This document shows, piece after piece, positions 45,725-53,811 of a DNA stretch of 64,000 nucleotides. The stretch's first letter is position 1, and every line of letters begins with the position of its first letter. A program made the translations under genes and the position numbers. The notes under the pieces are model-generated. The model made no database searches and was not told the DNA's origin. It worked only from the letters and a program-made list of their open reading frames with translations. The DNA comes from Motiliproteus sp041586615. Lineage in GTDB: Bacteria > Pseudomonadota > Gammaproteobacteria > Pseudomonadales > Balneatricaceae. Location of the stretch: NCBI GenBank assembly GCA_041586615.1, contig JBFGZS010000005.1:30653-94652 (forward strand). The letters run 5' to 3'.

Positions 45725-46777
45725 ATGCCAATCCACCCCCACGCACGCCTGCCCTTTATCGGGCTCATCATGGCACTGCTGGCATTAATCGCCGGCGTCG
45801 CTCAATCGGCCCCTTCTTTCAGCACGTCCGCACAGACCGACGAATCGGTCGCTATTGCCCACGAAGGCCTGCATCTGTTTTCAGCCCCCTCGTTGCAGTT
45901 AGTCTGGAGCAGGCTCGTCCGAACCAAAGTTCACCCCCCGATAGTTACCGCGGAGCGCATCGTGGTTGGCTCAAGCCGGGGGGTATTCGCTTTCGCCACC
46001 GCCGATGGCACCCCCCTCTGGCAGCATAGCTTCGGCAGTGAAGCCTTCCGCCCCGTGCTAAGCGACGACATACTCTACAGCGCTAACCTGAACGGCGCGC
46101 TGGCCGCATTGCGTGCGGATAACGGCCAAGTCCTTTGGCAAACCCGGTTGCCGGGTTGGATATACCCCCCGGTACTATTTGACTCCTACCTGGTAACAGG
46201 GGGTAGCCATGGCATGATCTGGGGCATTGATCGTCTCAGCGGCGAAACGCTGTGGAAATATTCCCTGGGGGGTTCCGAACTGGTGTACGCGCCGATCCGA
46301 CTTGTGCAGCAAATAGGCCAGGACCAACTGCTGCTTACGACATTTGCTGCCCAGGGGCTACACCTTCGGATTAGCCGGAATGGCATTGTCTCACGACGTC
46401 ACTTCGACACGGGCGTGGCGGCGTTTTTCGAGGTAGTCGCAACAGGCAATCATACGGCTTCGCCAAATCAATGGTATTTAGCCGGTATGGACGGCAGTTT
46501 ACAGGCGTTTTCAACGCAAAATTTTGCGCCTCGTTGGCGCAATAATCTCGGAGGACGCCCCCCCTTCGAACCCACCTTACACAATAATCAACTGATTGTG
46601 GTCAACGACGAAGGGCGAGTGCACCAATTGGACCCGGCAACGGGAAGAACTCTGCGCCGACAGCACCTGAACATGTCGATCCTGGGACCCGCTTTGCGGA
46701 TCGGTCAACGTCTCGCGCTGGCGTCGGCCCGCCGCAATGGCCCACCCTCACTCGAGTACCTGGATACGGATATTTGA
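45725..46777 (+). CDS. PQQ-like beta-propeller protein, exported
   Basis: A 350-residue protein with a signal peptide (LPFIGLIMALLALIAGVAQS, cleavage near residue 28) and repeated propeller motifs of the type ADGTPLWQHSFG, DNGQVLWQTRLPG and LSGETLWKYSLGG. It is BamB-like but lacks an obvious lipobox and is not beside der or hisS. The ATG at 45725 is chosen because it places a proper signal peptide; the open frame extends 50 residues further upstream. Could be a scaffold or sensor working with the cytochrome. Confidence 0.82.
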   Translation: MPIHPHARLPFIGLIMALLALIAGVAQSAPSFSTSAQTDESVAIAHEGLHLFSAPSLQLVWSRLVRTKVHPPIVTAERIVVGSSRGVFAFATADGTPLWQHSFGSEAFRPVLSDDILYSANLNGALAALRADNGQVLWQTRLPGWIYPPVLFDSYLVTGGSHGMIWGIDRLSGETLWKYSLGGSELVYAPIRLVQQIGQDQLLLTTFAAQGLHLRISRNGIVSRRHFDTGVAAFFEVVATGNHTASPNQWYLAGMDGSLQAFSTQNFAPRWRNNLGGRPPFEPTLHNNQLIVVNDEGRVHQLDPATGRTLRRQHLNMSILGPALRIGQRLALASARRNGPPSLEYLDTDI

Positions 46778-46808
46778 GCGAGCATCCTGAATAAGATGCG
46801 CGGCGCCT

Positions 46809-46860
46809 ATTAACCTGGCGCGTGGCTGTATGCCACCGCGACATGGTTTACTCGGTATCC
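46809..46860 (+). repeat. Dispersed palindromic intergenic element, short form (copy E)
   Basis: ATTAACCTG boundary, then GTGGCTGTATGCCAC hairpin, CGCGACATGG and TTTACTCGGTATCC. The right end overlaps the last codons of hisC, so the HisC C-terminus (LDTE) is encoded inside the element. Confidence 0.65.
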
Positions 46861-47924
46861 AGTTTCCGGCCGACTATCGCCTCAAGCGCCTTGATCAGGG
46901 CCGCATTGTCTGCCTCACTACCCACGGTGATGCGTAAAAAGTTATCGATTCGCGCTTGCTTGAAGTGCCGGACGATAATGGACTGTTCACGAAGCGCATC
47001 GGCCAGCACCGGTGCACTCAGGTGGCCATGGCGGACAAACAGGAAGTTCGCTGCCGAAGGCAGGACGTCAAAGCCCAATCGGCTCAGGGATTGCTCAAGC
47101 CCGTCTCGACTGGCTATTATTTTTTGCCGGGTTTGTTCAAAATACGCGCTATCGGCCATCGCCGCAGCCGCCCCTCGCAGTGCGGGCCGATCAAGAGGGT
47201 AGGAATTAAAGCTGTTTTTCACCCGCTCCAAGCCTTCGATCAGTTGCGGATCGCCAATGGCAAAGCCGACGCGTAATCCGGCCAGCGATCGTGATTTTGA
47301 CAATGTCTGAATCACCACTAGGTTCGGGTACTGACCGACCAGACGGATAGCCGTTTCACCGCCGAAATCGATATAGGCTTCATCCACCACCACCACCGAA
47401 TCGGGGTTGCTCTTTAATAATTGCTCGATGGCGTCCAGCGGCAACAACCGCCCTGTCGGCGCATTCGGGTTTGGAAAGATAATGCCGCCATTGGGTTGTT
47501 GATAGTCCTGCAGGTTAATTTCAAACGATTCAGTCAGAGGGATCTGCCGATATTCGACGTCGTATAAGCCGCAATACACCGGATAAAAGCTATAGGTAAT
47601 ATCGGGATACAGAATGGGCGCATCGTGATTCAAGAGCCCCTGAAACACATGCGCTAACACTTCATCCGAACCGTTGCCGACAAAGACCTGATCGGTTTCT
47701 AACCCATAATAATCGGCCACGGCCTGTTTTAAGCAGTCACCATTGGGGTCGGGATACAGGCGCAAACTCTCGCTGGTTTCCTGCTGCATCGCTTGCAATG
47801 CCAGCGGCGAGGGGCCATAAGGGTTTTCATTGGTGTTCAGCTTGATTAGCTGGGCCACTTTAGGCTGTTCTCCCGGGACATAAGGAGTCAGTTTGTGAAC
47901 AATCGGCGACCAGAAACGGCTCAT
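46848..47924 (-). CDS. hisC: Histidinol-phosphate aminotransferase
   Basis: PLP enzyme converting imidazole-acetol phosphate and glutamate to histidinol phosphate. The 358-residue protein has LNTNENPYGPSP, PNPNAPTGRLLP and the PLP-binding lysine 210 in TLSKSRSLAGLRVGFAIG. It is not linked to other his genes here; many pseudomonads carry a second copy elsewhere. Confidence 0.93.
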   Translation of the reverse strand: MSRFWSPIVHKLTPYVPGEQPKVAQLIKLNTNENPYGPSPLALQAMQQETSESLRLYPDPNGDCLKQAVADYYGLETDQVFVGNGSDEVLAHVFQGLLNHDAPILYPDITYSFYPVYCGLYDVEYRQIPLTESFEINLQDYQQPNGGIIFPNPNAPTGRLLPLDAIEQLLKSNPDSVVVVDEAYIDFGGETAIRLVGQYPNLVVIQTLSKSRSLAGLRVGFAIGDPQLIEGLERVKNSFNSYPLDRPALRGAAAAMADSAYFEQTRQKIIASRDGLEQSLSRLGFDVLPSAANFLFVRHGHLSAPVLADALREQSIIVRHFKQARIDNFLRITVGSEADNAALIKALEAIVGRKLDTE

Positions 47925-48075
47925 AGACAGGCTTTCCAGGATTTAGGTTCGTAGAGATTCATGCCATTTGCGCGGCACTTTTCGCCATGCATTCGGCGCT
48001 TATTAACCTACCATCACATACCGATCCATTCGGTCTTTTGATGGTGACAAGGTCGGCGCATGTCCGCCCTTGTCT

Positions 48076-48130
48076 CAGGTGGTTTTATGCCACGGCGACA
48101 TCTTTTGCTTGGTATTACGTTGTCGCCTGA
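48076..48130 (+). repeat. Dispersed palindromic intergenic element, short form (copy C)
   Basis: GGTTTTATGCCACGGCGACATCTTTTGC, then GGTATTACG, then TTGTCGCC. GGCGACA and TGTCGCC form a seven-base inverted repeat around a 20-base loop. It lies in the 413-base gap between hisC and ppaC, which holds no gene otherwise. Confidence 0.75.
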
Positions 48131-48270
48131 CTAATGACTCAATAGGCGATTATATCGCTGCTACGAGAATACGGTAGGTGTTTTTTGCTGGGGACACGCA
48201 GCCTGCGTTGAGTCTTTCGCTCTCGACGGTGTAGACGCCCTGTCGGGGTAGGTGCCCGTCCATAGGCTGT

Positions 48271-48306
48271 TGCTTCGCCGGGCTAGCAGTGTAGCCCGGC
48301 GAAGCA
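48271..48306 (-). terminator. Perfect 15-bp hairpin downstream of ppaC
   Basis: TGCTTCGCCGGGCTA and its complement enclose a six-base loop, 32 bases after the ppaC stop codon. No T run follows on the minus strand. Next to it, 48313-48338 holds three tandem copies of GGACAGACT (the last imperfect). Confidence 0.6.
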
Positions 48307-48337
48307 GCAAACGGACAGACTGGACAGACTGGACAGA

Positions 48338-49258
48338 TTAAGCGAAGGCTTTTTCCAGCGGCGGTACCACCTGTTTTTTACGGCTTAGGACACCATCAAT
48401 CCACATCTTACCATCTGCTAATTTCGCATCGAAGGCACGCTCGATGGTCACCGCGTCATCGCTGATGACGAGCAACTCTGAGCCTTCCTTCATGATATCC
48501 GTCAGCAACAGGATCAGGCTGTGACAGCCCTCTTCCTGTTTCAGCGCCGCAATATCCGCTGCCAGCTCACCCTTGATCTTATCGAAAATAGCCAGGTCGA
48601 CCACTTCAAGCTGGCCAATGCCGACTTTACTCCCGCTCATATCGAAACATTTGTAATCGCGCTTGACCAGATCACGGATCGGGGTCCCTTCTACCTGAGA
48701 CTTGACCTTGAACATCTCAACGCCATGCTGCTTGTAATCGTCAATACCGGCAATCTTTGCCAGTGCCTCAACGGCGGCGATGTCCCGATCGGTACAGGTC
48801 GGTGATTTAAACACCACGGTATCGCTCAGAATCGCGCTCATCATGATACCGGCGATATTGGCCGGGATCGCAACGTTGTAGAAATCGAACATCTCTTTAA
48901 TAATGGTGTTACTACAGCCGACCGGGCGGATCCAGCACTCTAGCGGCGCCCCGGTGGTCATATCACCCAACTTATGATGATCAACGATACCCAGAATGGT
49001 GGCTTCTTTCAGATCGTCAGGACTCTGACCAAGATCAGAGTGATCCACGATATAGACATTTTCGCCGGCGAAACGGGTTTTCAGCGCGGGGGCTTCCAGA
49101 CCAAACTTATCCAGAATATAAGCACTCTCCGGGTTCATCTCACCCAGTCGTACCGGCGTGGCCGGCTCTCCCAGGGCATTTTTAAGATACGCCAGCGACA
49201 ACGCGCCGCAGATGGAATCACTATCCGGTATTTTGTGTCCGAAAACATAAGCTGTCAT
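48338..49258 (-). CDS. ppaC: Manganese-dependent inorganic pyrophosphatase (family II)
   Basis: Hydrolyses pyrophosphate, driving biosynthetic reactions. A 306-residue DHH-superfamily enzyme: metal motifs FGHKIPDSDSICGA, YIVDHSD and GIVDHHKLGDM (DHH), with the C-terminal substrate-binding SRKKQVVP. The ATG of MTAYVFGH is preferred because of a GGAG Shine-Dalgarno seven bases upstream. Family II enzymes occur in a minority of gammaproteobacteria such as Vibrio. Confidence 0.95.
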   Translation of the reverse strand: MTAYVFGHKIPDSDSICGALSLAYLKNALGEPATPVRLGEMNPESAYILDKFGLEAPALKTRFAGENVYIVDHSDLGQSPDDLKEATILGIVDHHKLGDMTTGAPLECWIRPVGCSNTIIKEMFDFYNVAIPANIAGIMMSAILSDTVVFKSPTCTDRDIAAVEALAKIAGIDDYKQHGVEMFKVKSQVEGTPIRDLVKRDYKCFDMSGSKVGIGQLEVVDLAIFDKIKGELAADIAALKQEEGCHSLILLLTDIMKEGSELLVISDDAVTIERAFDAKLADGKMWIDGVLSRKKQVVPPLEKAFA

Positions 49259-49494
49259 GGTGTTCTCCAAAAAATTGCGGCGAATTATACCAGATGGATT
49301 TCTTGATGGGTTCCATACCTTGGTCGATTCAGGACGCTACTTTGCGGGGGGGGCTCAAGAAGGTCGTCACTTTGCGATCAATACACCGTAGAAATACGCT
49401 CACAACAACGCCGATCACAACAACGCCTGCCTGCTATAAGACCGAAAACTGTCCTACGCTTGAAGGAATGCTTGTCTCGACCGAGGAGCCTAGG

Positions 49495-50730
49495 ATGCCC
49501 ATCTCAACCGATCCCTCCCCCTGGCGCCGCCTGTTCGCCGACGACAGTTGGCCAAGTGCTAAGCGGTTCGATCGCCTGGATGTTAAGCGATCCGGTCGCC
49601 TGAATAGTCAGGGCACCGACACGGAGCCCCGGCACCCTGCATCAAGCGCGCCTCCCTGCCTGCTGGCACTGCTTGCCCCCTTGCAAGAGGTGCTAGACGC
49701 GAGTGCCGATAACCCCGGCCCGCAACTGAGCCGTACCTTTCAGCCAGAGCTCGTTCAGGCGCTGTTGCGCCTTGACCTGCCCCCCTGGCGCATTAGCCAG
49801 ATACTTAGCGATCATAACGACTGGATCTATTGCCGTTGTATCGATGCGTCGCTGAAGGAGATGCACTCTCAAGGCTGGGGCGAACCGCCTGTCGATTTTT
49901 GCGTACTAACACTGGGGTCCGGTGCGCGCCACGAAAGCTTGCTCGGGCCGGACCAGGACAATGCGATGATCCTCGGTGATTACCCCGATGATCAGCATAC
50001 GGCCATCGATACCTGGTTTCAGTCACTGAGCCAACGATTCACCGAGCATCTTGACCGGGCGGGTATTGCGTTGTGTCACGGCCACGTGATGGCGCGCTGG
50101 CCACTCTGGCGTAAACGGCTTTCATCCTGGCAAAAACAGATGGACCTTTGGACCCGGCAACGGCAGGTAAAGATCGTTCAGTTCTCCAATATTTTGTTAG
50201 ATTTTTACCCGGTATACGGCAACAAAACCATGGCCGATACCTTGCGCCAGCACACCCTGTCACTCATGCCCAATGCGGGGCTGTTTCTTGACGAAATGGC
50301 GGCGTTACTGAAAGAGGTTCCCGTGGCCCTAGATCCCTTCGACCACCTCAGCGGCGATGGCCGTGACGCGCCCCATGCCCAAGCCATTAATCTGAAACGG
50401 CAAGGGTTACTCCCTCTGCAAAGCGCACTGCGATTGTTAAGCCTGGTCCAAGGTATAGCGGACGTCGACAGCCGAGCCCGTATCGCCTCCTTGACGACAC
50501 AGCAGGTGATGACACCCTCACTGGCATGCGCGTTGAACGATGCGATCAACCGTATCCAAAGTCTATTGCTCCACGCCCAACTGAACAGCATCCTGGCCGG
50601 ACGACCCTGCGATAACTGGCTGGATATCCGCACGTTAAGCGAAAGTGAGACCCTGTTGCTGAAGTATGATCTGCGTAAAGTTCGTGAACTGACCCGCCTG
50701 GCCCGTCACAAGGTTCCTGGCGTTTCCTGA
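49495..50730 (+). CDS. DUF294-type putative nucleotidyltransferase
   Basis: A 411-residue protein. The nucleotidyltransferase signature GSGARHESLLGPDQDNAMI lies at about 140-160, followed by a helical DUF294 C-terminal region. Relatives often carry N-terminal CBS domains and resemble the GlnD transferase; here the N-terminus shows no CBS pair. The ATG at 49495 is favoured by GAGGAG seven bases upstream; another ATG lies nine codons earlier. Its 3' end overlaps the convergent kinase gene by 25 bases. Such genes usually accompany the exonuclease/kinase cluster found next. Confidence 0.85.
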   Translation: MPISTDPSPWRRLFADDSWPSAKRFDRLDVKRSGRLNSQGTDTEPRHPASSAPPCLLALLAPLQEVLDASADNPGPQLSRTFQPELVQALLRLDLPPWRISQILSDHNDWIYCRCIDASLKEMHSQGWGEPPVDFCVLTLGSGARHESLLGPDQDNAMILGDYPDDQHTAIDTWFQSLSQRFTEHLDRAGIALCHGHVMARWPLWRKRLSSWQKQMDLWTRQRQVKIVQFSNILLDFYPVYGNKTMADTLRQHTLSLMPNAGLFLDEMAALLKEVPVALDPFDHLSGDGRDAPHAQAINLKRQGLLPLQSALRLLSLVQGIADVDSRARIASLTTQQVMTPSLACALNDAINRIQSLLLHAQLNSILAGRPCDNWLDIRTLSESETLLLKYDLRKVRELTRLARHKVPGVS

Positions 50731-53573
50731 TTATTATTGACCCGAGGGGCCGGTACATCGGCGTTGCCTGCCTCTGGGGCATCAGCCCCCGTAGCCCCTT
50801 CATCGAGCCCCGGTAACTCGATAATAAGCCGAGCCCCACCGAGTACGGCACTGGCTTCAATCCAGAGCCGTCCGCCCATGTGCGCAATAATACCGCGGCT
50901 GATGGGCAACCCCAGACCTGTTCCTCGAGGACGCCCGCCGCTGGTCAGGTTCTGTTGCTCTATCTGGTGGAATTTTTCGAACACGCGCTCCCGCTCTTCC
51001 GCGACAATCCCCTGACCGTTGTCCTCCACACTCACCCGCCAGTGACGTTTGTGCGTCAATAGGCTCAATCGGATTTTCCCTCCGGGGGATTGAGCAAATT
51101 TACTGGCGTTATCCAGCAAATTGATCACCACCTGTTGCAACCGATCGGGATCGGCCATCACCATCGCCTGGGTTTCTGGCAGTCCCTGCCAACTCGGCGA
51201 ATCTGCGGCGGCCAGCTGACAGCGCTCTTCTTGCGCTATATACAAACAGAGTTCGAGGGCGACGCCCCGCTCGCGTAAGACATGGCTGATGGCAACGGCG
51301 GACTGTTGTGTGATCTGAATAAGATCCAGCCGTTCCGGGCGCAACGTCATACGCCCGGATTCCAATCGAGCCAGATCCAGCACCTCTTCAATCAAGCGCG
51401 ATAGGCGCTCACTTTCTTTGACGACCACCGCAAGGAAATGTGTTCGCTTCTCCTCGTTCAGGTCCGGCGTATCACGCAAGATCTCGGCAAAGGCGCGAAT
51501 TGACGTCAGCGGCGTTCGTAGCTCATGACTGACCATGGCAACAAATTCGTCTTTCAGGCGATCCAGTTCACGTAAGCGCTCGTTAGCGGCCCGCAATTCG
51601 GTACCGACCTTTGCCAATTGCGTCGATTTACTTTCCAGCTGCCGGTTGTACTCCAGTGTCTGTGATGTCGTGTCCAGAATACTCAATACCGTTTCGAGCT
51701 CCAGTGCCTGGCCCTTAACCACAGAATTGATCAACGCGCGGGCACTGGCGCTGCCCAAGGATCCCGCCAGCGCCTGCTCGGCACGGTTGATCAGCCCCGC
51801 CGTTGCGGGATCCCCATCCTGGCCGCCATCGTCAAATCCTGAAAAAACCCGCACACTGGCCGCGCGCCCTAAATACCGTTCCAGCAGCTGTTTTAACTCG
51901 CCCCGACTGGTCTGTCCCAGCAGTAACGGCGTCTGCATCAACTCAGGGCGCATGGCCCCTGTAAATAAAGCGGCCTGGGTTTGATCAACGCGATTCTGGC
52001 GCACAAACAACGACACACCCACCAACAACCCGATATTCACCAACATGCTCCAGAACAATGCATGGCTGTAGATGTCCCACCCTTCGAGACCAAACAGGGC
52101 ATAGGGCCGCAGCCATGACAGCCCCCACAGGCCTTGTGTCAACACGCTGCCGTCAACCCATCCCGACAGTGCAAACCCCGGCAACAGTAACGTATAGGCC
52201 CAGACCGCAGCGCCCCCCAACATGCCTGCAGCCGCGCCGGCACGGGCGGCCCCGCGCCAATAGAGCCCGAGTAGCAGCGCTGGCGCAAATTGTGCGGCCG
52301 CAGTAAACGACACCAGGCCCGTGGTGACCAAGCTATACGATTCACCGATCAGGGCGTGGTATAGATACCCCAGTAACAGTATCAGGACGATCGCGATGCG
52401 GCGGATACCAAGTAGCCAGACACTCAACTCCCGGTAGCTGTCCAGATGCAATGCGGGCCAGCGCAGCAGCAGCGGCATCACCAACTGGTTACTGACCATT
52501 GTCGATAAGGCAATGGTTTCTACGATCATCATGCCCGTAGCCGCCGAGAGACCGCCGATAAAGGCCAATAACGGCAACCCGTGCCCTCCTCCTGCCAAGG
52601 GTACGGTGAGGACGAAATTATCAGGCGCTAGCGCCGCCGGCCCCAGCAAGACCCCCGCCATCGCCACCGGTATCACAAACAGGTTGACCGCCAGCAAGTA
52701 CAACGGAAACATCCAGCTGGCACGGTGCAGATGCTTTTCATCCACATTTTCCACCACGAGCACCTGAAACTGCCTGGGAAGCGTGATAAACGCCAGTGTC
52801 GCCAGCACCAGCGTACCGACCCAACTACCATACCCTCCCGGCATGGCGCCCACGCCCATTCTCACCGACAGGAACGCATCGTCTGCCGCCCGCGCCATGA
52901 GCTCCATCGGGCCGCCAAACAGAGCAAAGGTTGCAAACAGCCCCACGGCCAGAAAAGCCACCAGCTTGACGACCGACTCAACGGCGATCGCCGCAACCAT
53001 CCCTTCATGGCGTTCGCTGGCATCCAGATGCCGAGTTCCAAACAGGATGATAAATACCGCGAGAACCAACGCGACCCAGAATGACTTGTCCGACCAGAAG
53101 TGCAACCCGGTCTCTACCGGGCTGGCAGGATAGTGCGTAAGCACCGCATAACTGTAGGTGATCGCTTTCAGTTGCAACGCGATATAGGGCATGATGCCCA
53201 CCACGGCGATCAGAGCAACCAGGGCACCTATACCGCCGCTTTTGCCATAGCGTGCACTGATAAAATCAGCGATCGAAGTGATGCGTTGGGCGCGGGCAAT
53301 ACGTACCATTTTACGGATGACCATCCAACCCAGTAGCATGGCCAACGTCGGCCCCAGGTAGATGGGAAAAAACGAAGGCCCCTGCTCCGCCGCGCGTCCG
53401 ACGCTGCCGTAAAAGGTCCAGGCCGTACAATAAACCGCTATCGACAACGTATAAACGACCGATGAGCCGATAATCGACCGCCCCTGCTCCGCGCGTCGGT
53501 CGCCGTAGGCCGCGATAATAAACAGCAAGCCGAGATAGCCAAAGCTGGCCGCAATAATCCCCCCTTCATTCAT
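50706..53573 (-). CDS. Sodium:solute symporter-histidine kinase fusion (CbrA/CrbS-like)
   Basis: A 955-residue membrane sensor. The first 530 or so residues are an SSS-family symporter domain with about 13 helices (IGSSVVYTLSIAVYCTAWTFYGSVG, ISARYGKSGGIGALVAL). Then a linker with a coiled coil, the HisKA box VSHELRTPLTSIRAF near residue 710, and the HATPase with NLLDNASKFA, DNGQGI and GTGLGLPI. Proteins of this build sense metabolic state: CbrA in carbon/nitrogen balance, CrbS in acetate use. The ATG giving MNEGGII overlaps the upstream small gene by eight bases. Confidence 0.93.
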   Translation of the reverse strand: MNEGGIIAASFGYLGLLFIIAAYGDRRAEQGRSIIGSSVVYTLSIAVYCTAWTFYGSVGRAAEQGPSFFPIYLGPTLAMLLGWMVIRKMVRIARAQRITSIADFISARYGKSGGIGALVALIAVVGIMPYIALQLKAITYSYAVLTHYPASPVETGLHFWSDKSFWVALVLAVFIILFGTRHLDASERHEGMVAAIAVESVVKLVAFLAVGLFATFALFGGPMELMARAADDAFLSVRMGVGAMPGGYGSWVGTLVLATLAFITLPRQFQVLVVENVDEKHLHRASWMFPLYLLAVNLFVIPVAMAGVLLGPAALAPDNFVLTVPLAGGGHGLPLLAFIGGLSAATGMMIVETIALSTMVSNQLVMPLLLRWPALHLDSYRELSVWLLGIRRIAIVLILLLGYLYHALIGESYSLVTTGLVSFTAAAQFAPALLLGLYWRGAARAGAAAGMLGGAAVWAYTLLLPGFALSGWVDGSVLTQGLWGLSWLRPYALFGLEGWDIYSHALFWSMLVNIGLLVGVSLFVRQNRVDQTQAALFTGAMRPELMQTPLLLGQTSRGELKQLLERYLGRAASVRVFSGFDDGGQDGDPATAGLINRAEQALAGSLGSASARALINSVVKGQALELETVLSILDTTSQTLEYNRQLESKSTQLAKVGTELRAANERLRELDRLKDEFVAMVSHELRTPLTSIRAFAEILRDTPDLNEEKRTHFLAVVVKESERLSRLIEEVLDLARLESGRMTLRPERLDLIQITQQSAVAISHVLRERGVALELCLYIAQEERCQLAAADSPSWQGLPETQAMVMADPDRLQQVVINLLDNASKFAQSPGGKIRLSLLTHKRHWRVSVEDNGQGIVAEERERVFEKFHQIEQQNLTSGGRPRGTGLGLPISRGIIAHMGGRLWIEASAVLGGARLIIELPGLDEGATGADAPEAGNADVPAPRVNNNQETPGTL

Positions 53574-53811
53574 CGGACTTCCCTTCGTGCAGTAGTGCAC
53601 AGAGCACGATTACCAGCAACCAGGCCGCGAATAAATACAGCGGTAAAGCCGAAATGTCACCCCACAATGGCCGATCGAACAACCCAAGAATCGGCGGCGT
53701 AAATAACACCAACGCGAACAAGGCCAGTGCAATCAAGCGACTGACTAATGAAGACGCTCTGCCCGCTTGCGGATCGGGTCTTGCCGGACCGTCGTCTTTT
53801 GGCCGGCTCAT
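53566..53811 (-). CDS. Small two-helix membrane protein
   Basis: An 81-residue protein with two hydrophobic helices (about 22-45 and 54-76), a charged N-terminus and GLFDRPLWGDISALPLYLFAAW between and into the second helix. The stop lies inside the start of the symporter-kinase gene, and its ATG overlaps the exonuclease stop by one base, so it belongs to the same translation unit. Comparable small proteins accompany SSS transporters and may assist assembly; this is inference. Confidence 0.85.
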   Translation of the reverse strand: MSRPKDDGPARPDPQAGRASSLVSRLIALALFALVLFTPPILGLFDRPLWGDISALPLYLFAAWLLVIVLCALLHEGKSDE

